A DNA stretch of 64,000 nt from contig NZ_JAIMIB010000013.1 of assembly GCF_019966515.1 (NCBI RefSeq), positions 62,001 to 126,000 of the forward strand. Direction: 5' to 3'. A program made the translations under genes and the position numbers. This document shows, piece by piece, positions 25,728 through 34,122 of the stretch (positions within the stretch are counted from its first letter, which is position 1; each line of letters opens with the position of its first letter). The notes below the pieces were generated by a model, which saw nothing but the letters and a program-made list of their open reading frames with translations, searched no databases and had not been told where the DNA came from. The stretch comes from Roseovarius aestuarii (GTDB taxonomy: Bacteria > Pseudomonadota > Alphaproteobacteria > Rhodobacterales > Rhodobacteraceae).

Positions 25728-28700
25728 ATGCCTTACGACACTGATATTCGCCGCACGATTGACCACGCCACCTATGCTGACGAGGCCGAGACACTTGCGC
25801 GCCTGACCGAAGAAGCCGGTCTCAGCGCCGAAGACCGTGCCCGTATCTGTGCGCGTGGCGCGCAGTTGGTACGCGACATTCGCGGCCAATCCAGCCCCGG
25901 GTTGATGGAGGTCTTTCTGGCCGAATATGGCCTCTCGACCGATGAGGGCGTGGCACTGATGTGTCTAGCCGAAGCGCTGTTGCGCGTGCCCGACGCCGAA
26001 ACCATCGACGCGCTGATCGAAGACAAGATCGCGCCCTCGGACTGGGGCAAGCACATGGGGCATTCGACGTCGCCGCTGGTCAACGCCTCGACATGGGCGC
26101 TGATGCTGACCGGAAAGGTGCTGCAGGAAGACCAGAAGGGTCCCGTCGGCCACCTGCGCGGCGCCATCAAACGTCTGGGCGAGCCAGTGATCCGCACCGC
26201 TGTCGCCCGCGCGATGAAAGAGATGGGCCGTCAATTCGTGCTGGGTGAGAATATCCAATCGGCAATGGATCGCGCCAAAGGCATGGAGAAAAAGGGCTAT
26301 TCCTATTCCTACGACATGCTGGGCGAGGCCGCACGCACCGACGCTGACGCCACCCGCTATCATCTGTCCTACTCACGTGCGATCAGCGCGATCGCGCAAG
26401 CCTGTGACAAGGGTGATATTCGCGACAATCCGGGCATCTCGGTCAAGCTGTCAGCCCTGCATCCGCGCTATGAGGTCGCGCAGCGCGAACAAGTCATGGA
26501 AATTCTTGTGCCTCGCCTGCGCTCGCTTGCCATGCTTGCCAAATCCGCTGGCATGGGATTCAACATCGACGCAGAAGAGGCCGACCGCCTATCGCTGTCT
26601 CTGGATGTGATCGAAACCGTGCTGTCAGAGCCCGCACTGGCGGGCTGGGACGGGTTCGGTGTGGTGGTGCAGGCCTTTGGTCAGCGCGCCAGCCATGTGC
26701 TCGATTTTCTGCATGATCTGGCCACGCGTCTGGATCGCCGCATCATGATACGGCTGGTCAAGGGCGCCTATTGGGACACCGAGATCAAGCTGGCACAGGT
26801 CGAAGGCATCGACGGCTTCCCGGTCTTCACCAAGAAGGCTGCGACCGATATCAGCTACATCGCCAATGCCCGTAAACTGTTGGGCATGACCGATCGCATC
26901 TATCCGCAATTCGCCACTCACAACGCCCACACGGTTGCCGCCATACTCGATATGGCCACCGACAAGAAAACCTTTGAATTCCAGCGCTTGCACGGCATGG
27001 GTGAAGCGATGCATGATATCGTCCTGAAGGCCGAGGGCACCCGCTGCCGCATCTATGCCCCTGTCGGCGCCCATCGCGACCTTCTGGCCTATCTGGTGCG
27101 TCGGCTGCTGGAAAACGGTGCCAACTCGAGCTTTGTGAACCAGATCGTCGATGAGGATGTAGCACCTGAAGTGATCGCCCGCGATCCTTTCGAGGCGGTC
27201 AATGACCCTGCCCCTTATCTGCCAAAAGGCCCCGAGCTGTTCCTGCCGGAACGCCCGAACTCCAAAGGGTTTGATCTGAAACATCAGCCGACAATCGACC
27301 TGATCAACGACGCCCGCGCGCCGTTTGCCAAGCACCAATGGGCCTCAGCCCCGCTGCTAGCAGGCACTCCACAGCCGCTTGATGCCAAACCAGTCATCAA
27401 CCCGGCGGACCCAGCCGATACGGTCGGAACCGTTGCAAACACCAGCCCTGCGGATATCGAAACCGCGCTCAGCAACGCTGCCCCTTGGGACGCAAGCCCT
27501 GAAGAGCGCGCCAAGGTCCTGAACAAGGTTGCCGACCTCTACGAAGAAAACTTCGGCGAGTTGTTCGCGCTGCTCGCCCGCGAGGCTGGCAAGATCTGGA
27601 TCGACGAGGTGGCCGAGCTACGCGAGGCGGTGGATTTCCTGCGCTACTACGCCGCTAACGCCCCTGAAACGCCACCCGTGGGTGTCTTTACCTGCATCGC
27701 GCCCTGGAACTTCCCGCTTGCGATCTTTACCGGCCAGATGGCCGCCGCATTAGCCGCGGGCAATGCGGTCCTCTCGAAACCGGCCGAACAGACGCCTCTG
27801 ATCGCGCATTTCGCGGTGTCGCTGATGCACAAGGCGGGTGTGCCGAAACACGTGCTGCAACTCCTGCCTGGCGGCGGCGATATCGGCGCGGCGCTCACCT
27901 CGGATCCGCGCGTCGGTGGCGTGGCCTTCACCGGCTCGACCGCGACGGCGATGAAGATCCGCAAGGCCATGGCGGAAAACCTCGCCCCCGGCGCGCCGCT
28001 CATTGCGGAAACCGGTGGTCTGAACGCAATGATCGTCGATTCCACTGCCCTGCCCGAACAGGCCGTTGCAGCCATCGTCGAAAGCGCCTTCCAATCGGCG
28101 GGCCAACGCTGCTCGGCCCTGCGCTGCCTCTATGTGCAGGACGACATCGCCGAGCCGTTCCTGAAGATGCTCAAGGGCGCGATGGATGCGCTCAGCATCG
28201 GCGCGCCCTGGGACATCTCCACCGATTGCGGCCCGGTGATTGACGAAACCGCCCGCAAAGGCATTGCCGACCACATCCAACAGGCCCGCGCCGAAGGCCG
28301 GTTGCTGCACGAGCTCAAGACCCCGAACTCGGGCACGTACATCGCGCCTTCGCTGATCAAGGTCGATGGCATCGATCAGATGAAACGCGAAATCTTTGGC
28401 CCGGTGCTGCATGTCGCGACTTTTGGATCCGAGGAACTGGACAAGGTGATCGATACGATCAACGCCACCGGCTACGGGCTCACCTTCGGGTTGATGACCC
28501 GGATCGACGACCGCGTGCAGCATGTGACCGAGCGCGTGAACGCGGGCAACATGTATGTGAACCGCAACCAGATCGGCGCCATCGTCGGCAGCCAACCCTT
28601 TGGCGGCGAGGGCCTCTCAGGCACCGGCCCCAAGGCGGGCGGTCCGCATTACCTGGCGCGGTTCTCCGCCGCGCCGGCGTCACAACAAGGTAGTGAATGG

Positions 28701-29159
28701 AGTACCAAGATGGGCTCGGGCGACGCCCAATCCGCGCTGGACGCAGCAAACAAGGCCGACCGCAATACGCGGCATGCGCTGGTCCTGCCCGGGCCGACCG
28801 GCGAATCGAACCGCCTGACCGCCCATCCGCGCGACGCCTTCCTGTGCATGGGTCCTGGGGTCGAGGCCGCGACGGCACAAGCCAAAGCCGTCACCGATCT
28901 GGGCGGTATCGCCGTGAAGGCTACGGGCACCGTACCAGCAGGCGCGCTCAGCACGCTTTCGGGTCTTTCCGGCGCGCTCTGGTGGGGCGACGAGGATGCC
29001 GCACGCAGTTATGCCAGGGCGCTTTCCGAGCGCAACGGCCCAATCCTGCCACTGATCACCGGCCTGCCCGATACCGGCCATGTGCTGCATGAACGCCATG
29101 TCTGCGTCGACACGACGGCGTCCGGAGGCAACGCGGCACTTCTGGGCGGCCAGGGTTAA
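25728..29159 (+). CDS. putA: bifunctional proline dehydrogenase / delta-1-pyrroline-5-carboxylate dehydrogenase
   Basis: A 1143-residue enzyme that converts proline to glutamate in two steps. The proline dehydrogenase barrel spans about residues 130-430, with the motif MIRLVKGAYWD near 340 and RIYAPVGAHRDLL at 440. The aldehyde dehydrogenase part spans about 550-1000; its catalytic Cys is Cys795 (QRCSALRCL) and the general base Glu is Glu761 (IAETGG). There is no N-terminal ribbon-helix-helix DNA-binding domain, so control relies on the divergent putR. ATG 25725 is an alternative start; a GGGGG ribosome site serves both. A C-terminal ALDH-like tail of about 120 residues, common in long PutA proteins, follows. 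Confidence 0.97.
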   Translation: MPYDTDIRRTIDHATYADEAETLARLTEEAGLSAEDRARICARGAQLVRDIRGQSSPGLMEVFLAEYGLSTDEGVALMCLAEALLRVPDAETIDALIEDKIAPSDWGKHMGHSTSPLVNASTWALMLTGKVLQEDQKGPVGHLRGAIKRLGEPVIRTAVARAMKEMGRQFVLGENIQSAMDRAKGMEKKGYSYSYDMLGEAARTDADATRYHLSYSRAISAIAQACDKGDIRDNPGISVKLSALHPRYEVAQREQVMEILVPRLRSLAMLAKSAGMGFNIDAEEADRLSLSLDVIETVLSEPALAGWDGFGVVVQAFGQRASHVLDFLHDLATRLDRRIMIRLVKGAYWDTEIKLAQVEGIDGFPVFTKKAATDISYIANARKLLGMTDRIYPQFATHNAHTVAAILDMATDKKTFEFQRLHGMGEAMHDIVLKAEGTRCRIYAPVGAHRDLLAYLVRRLLENGANSSFVNQIVDEDVAPEVIARDPFEAVNDPAPYLPKGPELFLPERPNSKGFDLKHQPTIDLINDARAPFAKHQWASAPLLAGTPQPLDAKPVINPADPADTVGTVANTSPADIETALSNAAPWDASPEERAKVLNKVADLYEENFGELFALLAREAGKIWIDEVAELREAVDFLRYYAANAPETPPVGVFTCIAPWNFPLAIFTGQMAAALAAGNAVLSKPAEQTPLIAHFAVSLMHKAGVPKHVLQLLPGGGDIGAALTSDPRVGGVAFTGSTATAMKIRKAMAENLAPGAPLIAETGGLNAMIVDSTALPEQAVAAIVESAFQSAGQRCSALRCLYVQDDIAEPFLKMLKGAMDALSIGAPWDISTDCGPVIDETARKGIADHIQQARAEGRLLHELKTPNSGTYIAPSLIKVDGIDQMKREIFGPVLHVATFGSEELDKVIDTINATGYGLTFGLMTRIDDRVQHVTERVNAGNMYVNRNQIGAIVGSQPFGGEGLSGTGPKAGGPHYLARFSAAPASQQGSEWSTKMGSGDAQSALDAANKADRNTRHALVLPGPTGESNRLTAHPRDAFLCMGPGVEAATAQAKAVTDLGGIAVKATGTVPAGALSTLSGLSGALWWGDEDAARSYARALSERNGPILPLITGLPDTGHVLHERHVCVDTTASGGNAALLGGQG

Positions 29160-29204
29160 CGCCACCTCTTGACGCCATCTGTCGGGGCCGCCACGGTGGC
29201 CCCG

Positions 29205-29951
29205 ATGATACCTATCCGAGATCATAACCCCTCGGGGCGCGTACCTTACGTGACCTACGCGCTGATCGCGATTAATGTCGCGATCTTCCTCAGCTACTGG
29301 CCGTTGTTCAACGATCCACGCGCGCTCAACCAGTTCTTCGACGCCTGGGCAATGACCCCTGTCGGGGTCACCGAACAAGGCGCCTATGCGGGCCTCTTCA
29401 CCTCGATGTTCCTGCATGGCGGCTGGATGCACCTGGCGGGCAACATGCTGTTTTTATGGATTTTCGGCGATAACATCGAAGATGACATGGGGCATATCCC
29501 CTATCTTCTGTTCTACCTTGCGGCGGGCCTCGGCGCGGGTGTGGCGCATGTCCTGTCAGCACCGGGTTCATTTGTACCCACGGTCGGCGCTTCGGGCGCC
29601 ATCGCGGGCGTCATGGGCAGCTACCTTCTGCTCTATCCCAAGGCCAAAGTCGATATCTTCCTCTTCTTCGTGATCTTCTTTCGCATCCTGCCCATCCCTG
29701 CCTGGATCATGCTCGGCATCTGGTTCGCCCTGCAGCTTTTCAACGGTGTCGGCGCAGACCCAACCGGCGGCGGCGTTGCCTACTGGGCCCATGCGGGCGG
29801 CTTCATCATCGGCATCGCCCTGACCCTTCCACTCTTCCTGCGCTTGGGCGGTCCCAAGTTCTGGGCTCGCACCGATGGCCATCCGCCCCATCCCGAGGCT
29901 GAATATCATATCGGCCGCACCCGCATCCCAACCGTGAGGCGACGCGAATGA
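29205..29951 (+). CDS. rhomboid-family intramembrane serine protease
   Basis: A 248-residue membrane protein with about six or seven helices. The catalytic dyad is visible: Ser130 in VGASGAIAGVMG and His196 in YWAHAGGFIIG. The loop-1 segment with FLHGGWMHLAGNMLFLWIFG carries the conserved HxxxN pattern. Rhomboids cleave membrane-spanning substrates. ATG 29205 is chosen over an upstream TTG at 29169 because the family begins with the basic PIRDHNP segment. The following GFA gene overlaps its stop (ATGA), so both are co-translated. Confidence 0.9.
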   Translation: MIPIRDHNPSGRVPYVTYALIAINVAIFLSYWPLFNDPRALNQFFDAWAMTPVGVTEQGAYAGLFTSMFLHGGWMHLAGNMLFLWIFGDNIEDDMGHIPYLLFYLAAGLGAGVAHVLSAPGSFVPTVGASGAIAGVMGSYLLLYPKAKVDIFLFFVIFFRILPIPAWIMLGIWFALQLFNGVGADPTGGGVAYWAHAGGFIIGIALTLPLFLRLGGPKFWARTDGHPPHPEAEYHIGRTRIPTVRRRE

Positions 29952-30316
29952 CCGAGACAACCAAAGCCACCTGTCACTGCGGCGCGGTTGAGCTGCATCT
30001 TAGATTGCCCAATGGCATAACAAACCCGCACCGCTGTGATTGTAGCTTCTGCCGCAGGCGGGCCGCCCCAACCATCAGCGTGCCACTTGCCGATCTCGAA
30101 GTGGTGCGTGGCGCTGACAAATTGTCGCTCTACACTTGGAATACCGGCACGGCGCAGCACTATTTCTGCAAGATCTGTGGCATCTACACACATCATCAGC
30201 GCCGCTCAAACCCAAACGAGTTCGGTGTCAATCTGGGTAGTATCGAAGGGGTAAATCCGGCGGAATACGAGCCGATACCGTGGGACGATGGCGTCAACCA
30301 CCCGTCCGACCGCTGA
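29948..30316 (+). CDS. GFA-family zinc protein (glutathione-dependent formaldehyde-activating enzyme-like)
   Basis: A 122-residue cytoplasmic protein with the zinc-binding Cys layout of the family: CHCG at the N-terminus, CDCSFCRRR in the middle and FCKICGIYTHH at the centre of the fold. Members include the glutathione/formaldehyde adduct enzyme, but most are uncharacterised, so formaldehyde handling is only possible. Its start overlaps the rhomboid stop. A link to the demethylation enzymes of this window, which release formaldehyde, is an inference. Confidence 0.85.
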   Translation: MTETTKATCHCGAVELHLRLPNGITNPHRCDCSFCRRRAAPTISVPLADLEVVRGADKLSLYTWNTGTAQHYFCKICGIYTHHQRRSNPNEFGVNLGSIEGVNPAEYEPIPWDDGVNHPSDR

Positions 30317-31105
30317 TCAGCTACCCCGGATCACCTTGGCGAATTTCTCGAAAATCGCCTCATTGGCGCAGATCACGTCGCCATCTTCCAGAATGTCGCC
30401 ACCCTCGCTGAGCGACTCCACCAGCGCACCCGCTTCGCGGCAGATGATTATGCCTGCCGCCAGATCCCAGGCGTGCAACCGCCGCTCCCAGAACCCGTCA
30501 TATCGACCCGCCGCTACATAGGCCATGTCCAGCGCTGCCGACCCGAAACGGCGCACCCCGGAACAGGTCGGCATCAGCCGCGCCAGATCCTGCAATGTCT
30601 CGGGCAGATCGCTGCGCCCGCCGAAGGGCAGGCCGGTAGCAAAAAGTGCCTCAATCATCTTGTCACGGCCCGATACCCGCAGGCGGCTTTCATTCATCCA
30701 GGCACCCTCGCCCTTCTCGGCAAAGAACGCCTCATCCTTGGACGGGTCGTAAATCACCCCTGCCACGACCTGGCCCTTGTGTTCCAGCGCGATCGATACC
30801 GCCCAATGCGGCAGCCCGTGCAGGAAATTGGTGGTCCCGTCCAGCGGATCGACAATCCAGCGCCGGGTCGGGTCCTTGCCGTCTTCACCACCGCCCTCTT
30901 CGCCCAGCCAGCCATAGGTCGGCCGCGCATTCATCAGTTCCGATTTGATAATCTGCTCGGCGGCAATATCGGCGCGGCTGACAAAATCGCCCGCACCCTT
31001 CATACTGACCTGCAGGTTCTCGACCTCGCGGAAATCCTTGGCCAGCGCCCGACCCGCCTTCCGCGCGGCCCTCAGCATAACATTAAGATTGGCACTGCCC
31101 GCCAT
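30317..31105 (-). CDS. inositol monophosphatase family protein
   Basis: A 262-residue Mg-dependent phosphatase. The motifs are DFVSRADIAAE, GEEGG near residue 70, WIVDPLDGTTNFLHGLPHW (metal-binding Asp and Gly-Thr), and WDLAAGIIICREAGA near 215. ATG 31105 lies eight bases after a GAGGAG site; a GTG at 31108 is also possible. Proteins of this class (SuhB-like) act on inositol phosphate, PAP or NADP, and some help transcription antitermination. The precise substrate cannot be told. Confidence 0.9.
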   Translation of the reverse strand: MAGSANLNVMLRAARKAGRALAKDFREVENLQVSMKGAGDFVSRADIAAEQIIKSELMNARPTYGWLGEEGGGEDGKDPTRRWIVDPLDGTTNFLHGLPHWAVSIALEHKGQVVAGVIYDPSKDEAFFAEKGEGAWMNESRLRVSGRDKMIEALFATGLPFGGRSDLPETLQDLARLMPTCSGVRRFGSAALDMAYVAAGRYDGFWERRLHAWDLAAGIIICREAGALVESLSEGGDILEDGDVICANEAIFEKFAKVIRGS

Positions 31106-31279
31106 CACTATCGCTCCTCAAGGTTCAGGCCGCGCGTATACGCCCGACATGTTCCCCGCACAAGGGGCAACAGGGCGCCTGCCGCGTACCTACCGTTCCG
31201 GGAATACGCCTGTCCGATGCATCCCCGGGTCTCGGCTCCGCAAACCACAGCGTTCAGGCACCCGGTCAGACCCGCGCGG

Positions 31280-31348
31280 CCCGAGGAGGAAGGCGCAGCC
31301 GGACGACGAGACATAAAGCGTGCGCGCCAGCGCACTCAATGTGACAAC
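31280..31348. repeat. dispersed intergenic repeat, copy 1
   Basis: The 69-base element shares CCCGAGGAGG, a GACGAGAYATA-like core and a nearly identical 31-base end (GCGTGCGC..CAGCGC.CTCAATGTGACAAC) with copy 2 at 42329-42390, in the same orientation. A short hairpin, GTGCGC-GCCA-GCGCAC, lies at 31320-31335. It sits between metR and the inositol monophosphatase gene. Confidence 0.75.
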
Positions 31349-31358
31349 AGACAAACCG

Positions 31359-32264
31359 TCAGGCACGCTGCAATCTGATCGGAATTTCCCGCGCCAACTT
31401 GATCAGATGCGCCATATAGGGCTTATCCGCATCCTCCGCCCGGATTGCCGCGTAAAGCCGCTTGGTCAGGCCCGTTTCCGTCACCTTGCGGGTCACATAA
31501 TCGCTGCTGGTACGCACCTCGCGCACCACCCAGTCCGGCAATACCGCCACACCACGATTGGAGGCCACCAACAGCAGGATCACCGCAGTCAACTCGACCT
31601 GACGGATTGCCTTTGGCTCCACCTTGGCCGGAGTCAAAAGCTCGGTAAAGACATCCAAGCGCGACCGGTCCACCGGATAGGTGATCAGCATCTCGTCGCG
31701 AAAATCCTCCGCCTCGACAAAGTCCCTTGCCGCCAGCGGATGCTGGCTTGAGGCTACGAAAACCGGCTCATAGTCAAAAAGCGGTTTGAAAATCACCCCG
31801 GGCAGGTCCTCCGGATCGGAAGACACCACCAGATCCACCTCTTCCTTTTGTAGTGCGGGCAGCGCATCAAAGGCCAGACCGGGCCTGATATCCACATCCA
31901 CATCGGCCCAGGTCTTGCGAAACCGCTCCAGCACCGGGAACAGCCACTCGAAACAAGCGTGGCATTCAATGGCGATATGCATCCGACCCGCGCTGCCCTC
32001 ACGCACGCCTTCGAACTCGGCTTCCAATGCCTCGATCTCGGGCAGTACCTTTTCGGCCAGCCGCAAAAGCCGATGCCCCGCCGCCGATAGTTTCAGCGGC
32101 TTCGATCGGCGCACAAAGAGCTCCACTCCGGCCTGATCCTCCAGCCCCTTGATCTGGTGGCTCAGCGCCGATTGAGTGATGTGCAGAATATCCGCCGCCC
32201 GCGCCAACCCACCGGCCTGATGAATGGCGCGGATCGTCTTCAGGTGGCGAAATTCGATATGCAT
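31359..32264 (-). CDS. metR: LysR-type regulator MetR
   Basis: A 301-residue LysR regulator. It opens with HIEFRHLKTIRAIHQAGGLA, then the helix-turn-helix ADILHITQSALSHQIKGLE and RLFVRRSKPLKLSAAG, which follow MetR closely. It is divergent from metF with about 100 bases between the starts, as in other bacteria where MetR controls methionine synthesis genes with homocysteine as co-effector. The frame is open to 32282 but the aligned start is 32264. Gene downstream: inositol monophosphatase, separated by the repeat. Confidence 0.9.
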   Translation of the reverse strand: MHIEFRHLKTIRAIHQAGGLARAADILHITQSALSHQIKGLEDQAGVELFVRRSKPLKLSAAGHRLLRLAEKVLPEIEALEAEFEGVREGSAGRMHIAIECHACFEWLFPVLERFRKTWADVDVDIRPGLAFDALPALQKEEVDLVVSSDPEDLPGVIFKPLFDYEPVFVASSQHPLAARDFVEAEDFRDEMLITYPVDRSRLDVFTELLTPAKVEPKAIRQVELTAVILLLVASNRGVAVLPDWVVREVRTSSDYVTRKVTETGLTKRLYAAIRAEDADKPYMAHLIKLAREIPIRLQRA

Positions 32265-32363
32265 TATATTAGCAAACCTCATCTTGATCGTGAATATTAT
32301 GAAATTGTCTCACAACACCTTCAGTGCAACAAGAGGTTAAATCATTTCATCAGGATGCCCGCC

Positions 32364-33230
32364 ATGACTGTCCCCAATATCTCCTTCGAATTTTTCCCTC
32401 CGAAATCGCTCGAAGCCTCGTTTCGCCTGTGGGACACGGTCCAGACCCTGGCCCCGCTCGATCCGCGCTTCGTCTCGGTGACCTACGGCGCTGGCGGTAC
32501 TACCCGCGAACTGACTCGCGATGCAGTGGATACGTTGCACAAATCCTCCGGCCTCAATGTCGCGGCCCATCTGACCTGTGTCGATGCCAGCCGGGAGGAA
32601 ACCCTTGCCATCGCCCGGGATTTCGCCACCGCTGGCGTCAGCGAGATCGTGGCGCTCCGCGGCGACCCGCCCAAAGGCAGCGGCGCGTTCGAACCCCACC
32701 CTGATGGGTTCTCGGATAGTTGCGAGCTGATTTCTGCTTTGGCCGAAACCGGCAAATTCTCGATCCGCGTGGGCGCCTACCCTGAAAAACACCCCGAAGC
32801 GTCGGATCAGGCGGCGGATATTGAGTGGCTGAAGCGCAAGATCGACGCCGGTGCGTCCGAGGCGATCACGCAGTTTTTCTTTGAGGCCGATACTTTCTTC
32901 CGCTTCCGTGACGCCTGCGAAAAGGCGGGAATCGACGCGCCGATCATCCCCGGCATCCTACCGATCGAAAACTGGACGAACGCGCGACGCTTCTCGCTGG
33001 CCTGTGGCGCTAATGTCCCGCATTGGATGGATGACCTGTTCGAGGTCGCCATTCGCGATGATCGTCATGATCTGCTGGCCACGGCGCTGGCAACTGAACT
33101 GTGCAGCAAGCTTCTGGACGGCGGCGTCGAAGACCTGCATTTCTATACGCTCAACCGCCCGGAACTGACCCGCGATATCTGCCATGCTCTGGGCGTCACC
33201 CCCCAGATCGCACTGCGCGATGTTGCCTGA
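32364..33230 (+). CDS. metF: 5,10-methylenetetrahydrofolate reductase
   Basis: A 288-residue flavoenzyme that makes 5-methyl-tetrahydrofolate for methionine synthase. The sequence has the N-terminal ISFEFFPPKS, VTYGAGGTTRE, AHLTCVD and ALRGDPPKG, and later QFFFEADTFFRF, all MetF hallmarks; length matches the family (about 290). ATG 32364 follows an AGGATG site; ATG 32355 is also in frame. Divergent from metR. A hairpin follows the stop and covers the ribosome site of the next gene. Confidence 0.96.
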   Translation: MTVPNISFEFFPPKSLEASFRLWDTVQTLAPLDPRFVSVTYGAGGTTRELTRDAVDTLHKSSGLNVAAHLTCVDASREETLAIARDFATAGVSEIVALRGDPPKGSGAFEPHPDGFSDSCELISALAETGKFSIRVGAYPEKHPEASDQAADIEWLKRKIDAGASEAITQFFFEADTFFRFRDACEKAGIDAPIIPGILPIENWTNARRFSLACGANVPHWMDDLFEVAIRDDRHDLLATALATELCSKLLDGGVEDLHFYTLNRPELTRDICHALGVTPQIALRDVA

Positions 33231-33250
33231 AGCCATCTGACCGCTTGAAA

Positions 33251-33294
33251 GCTCCCCTTTCCCCTGCCACACCAGTGAGGGGCAAAAGGGGAGC
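33251..33294 (+). promoter_or_regulatory. hairpin covering the ribosome site of the thioesterase gene
   Basis: GCTCCCCTTT plus CCCCT at 33251-33265 pairs with AGGGG, CAAA and AGGGGAGC at 33278-33294, with one bulge. The right arm contains the purine-rich ribosome site of the gene starting at 33298. It could act as a metF terminator (though there is no T-run) or as a switch on the second gene. Confidence 0.5.
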
Positions 33295-33297
33295 ATC

Positions 33298-33792
33298 ATG
33301 GCCGGAAAGACTGCGACATCCTTTGACGAGCTACCCGACTGGGCCGAACTCACCTCCCGCTCGGGCCTTCAGTTCATGCAGGACGTGGTTGCCGGGCAAC
33401 TTTCCGGACCACCGATCGGCGCAACCCTGGGATTCTGGCCGACCGTTGCCGAAGATGGCCGGGCGGTATTCGAAGGCACGCCCGGGTTCAACGCGACCAA
33501 CCCGATGCGCGGGTTGCATGGCGGCTGGTACGGCGCCATCCTCGACAGCTGCATGGGCTGCGCGGTGATGACCAAAGTGCCAAAAGGATCAATTTACACA
33601 ACGCTTGAATACAAGGTGAATATCACCCGCGCGCTGCCGCTGGGTACACACGTTCGGGCAATGGGTCTTGTCAGCCACGCGGGCCGCTCAACCGCCATCG
33701 CCACAGGCGAGCTGCGCGGGATCGGCGATGACAAGCTTTACGCCACAGGTTCCACCACCTGCATGATCATGAAGACGCAACCGACTAGTTAA
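33298..33792 (+). CDS. PaaI-type hotdog thioesterase
   Basis: A 164-residue cytoplasmic protein with the hotdog fold. The motif GLHGGWYGAILDSCMGCAV is the central helix of PaaI thioesterases, followed by LEYKVNITRALPLGTHVRAMG. It should hydrolyse acyl-CoA or aryl-CoA thioesters. ATG 33298 is preceded by an AAGGGGAGC ribosome site that can be hidden in the hairpin between it and metF. Substrate unknown. Confidence 0.88.
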   Translation: MAGKTATSFDELPDWAELTSRSGLQFMQDVVAGQLSGPPIGATLGFWPTVAEDGRAVFEGTPGFNATNPMRGLHGGWYGAILDSCMGCAVMTKVPKGSIYTTLEYKVNITRALPLGTHVRAMGLVSHAGRSTAIATGELRGIGDDKLYATGSTTCMIMKTQPTS

Positions 33793-34122
33793 TACTCTTT
33801 TTTCTTGACGCGCCCCGCGACCGAGGAGTGCAAAAGGAGCCAGTCAGCGGATTAGCACCAAACGCAAAAGTCGGCAAAGAGCCCATAGCGACCAATGCTG
33901 CACTGAGTATAAATGTCGCCAAAAAATCACAAAGCAGACACTTCATATTATTTTCAATCCATTCGGGCAGATAGCAATAACGAATTTGGACGGCGGTCAC
34001 ACCCACGAAGCTACGCAGGCTTACTTTCGCAAAACTACTTGCTGATAAACTTTGATACAACACAAGGAAAAGGCGAGTGTTGGGTGTATAGTACTCTCAA
34101 TGAATTTTGATGGGAGGCACTT
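33793..34122. other. AT-rich intergenic region upstream of the reductase
   Basis: No convincing gene was seen. A minus-strand frame at 33785-33946 could encode a 53-residue peptide with a signal-like core (LLCDFLATFILSAALVAMG) but lacks a ribosome site. A plausible -10 (TATAGT) for the reductase gene lies near 34089, and GGGAGG at about 34112 is its ribosome site. Confidence 0.35.

Noticed and set aside
33785-34063. Minus-strand small frame with a signal-like hydrophobic stretch
   Set aside because: No ribosome site before the best ATG, and the tail looks like random sequence. Noted in the intergenic entry only.
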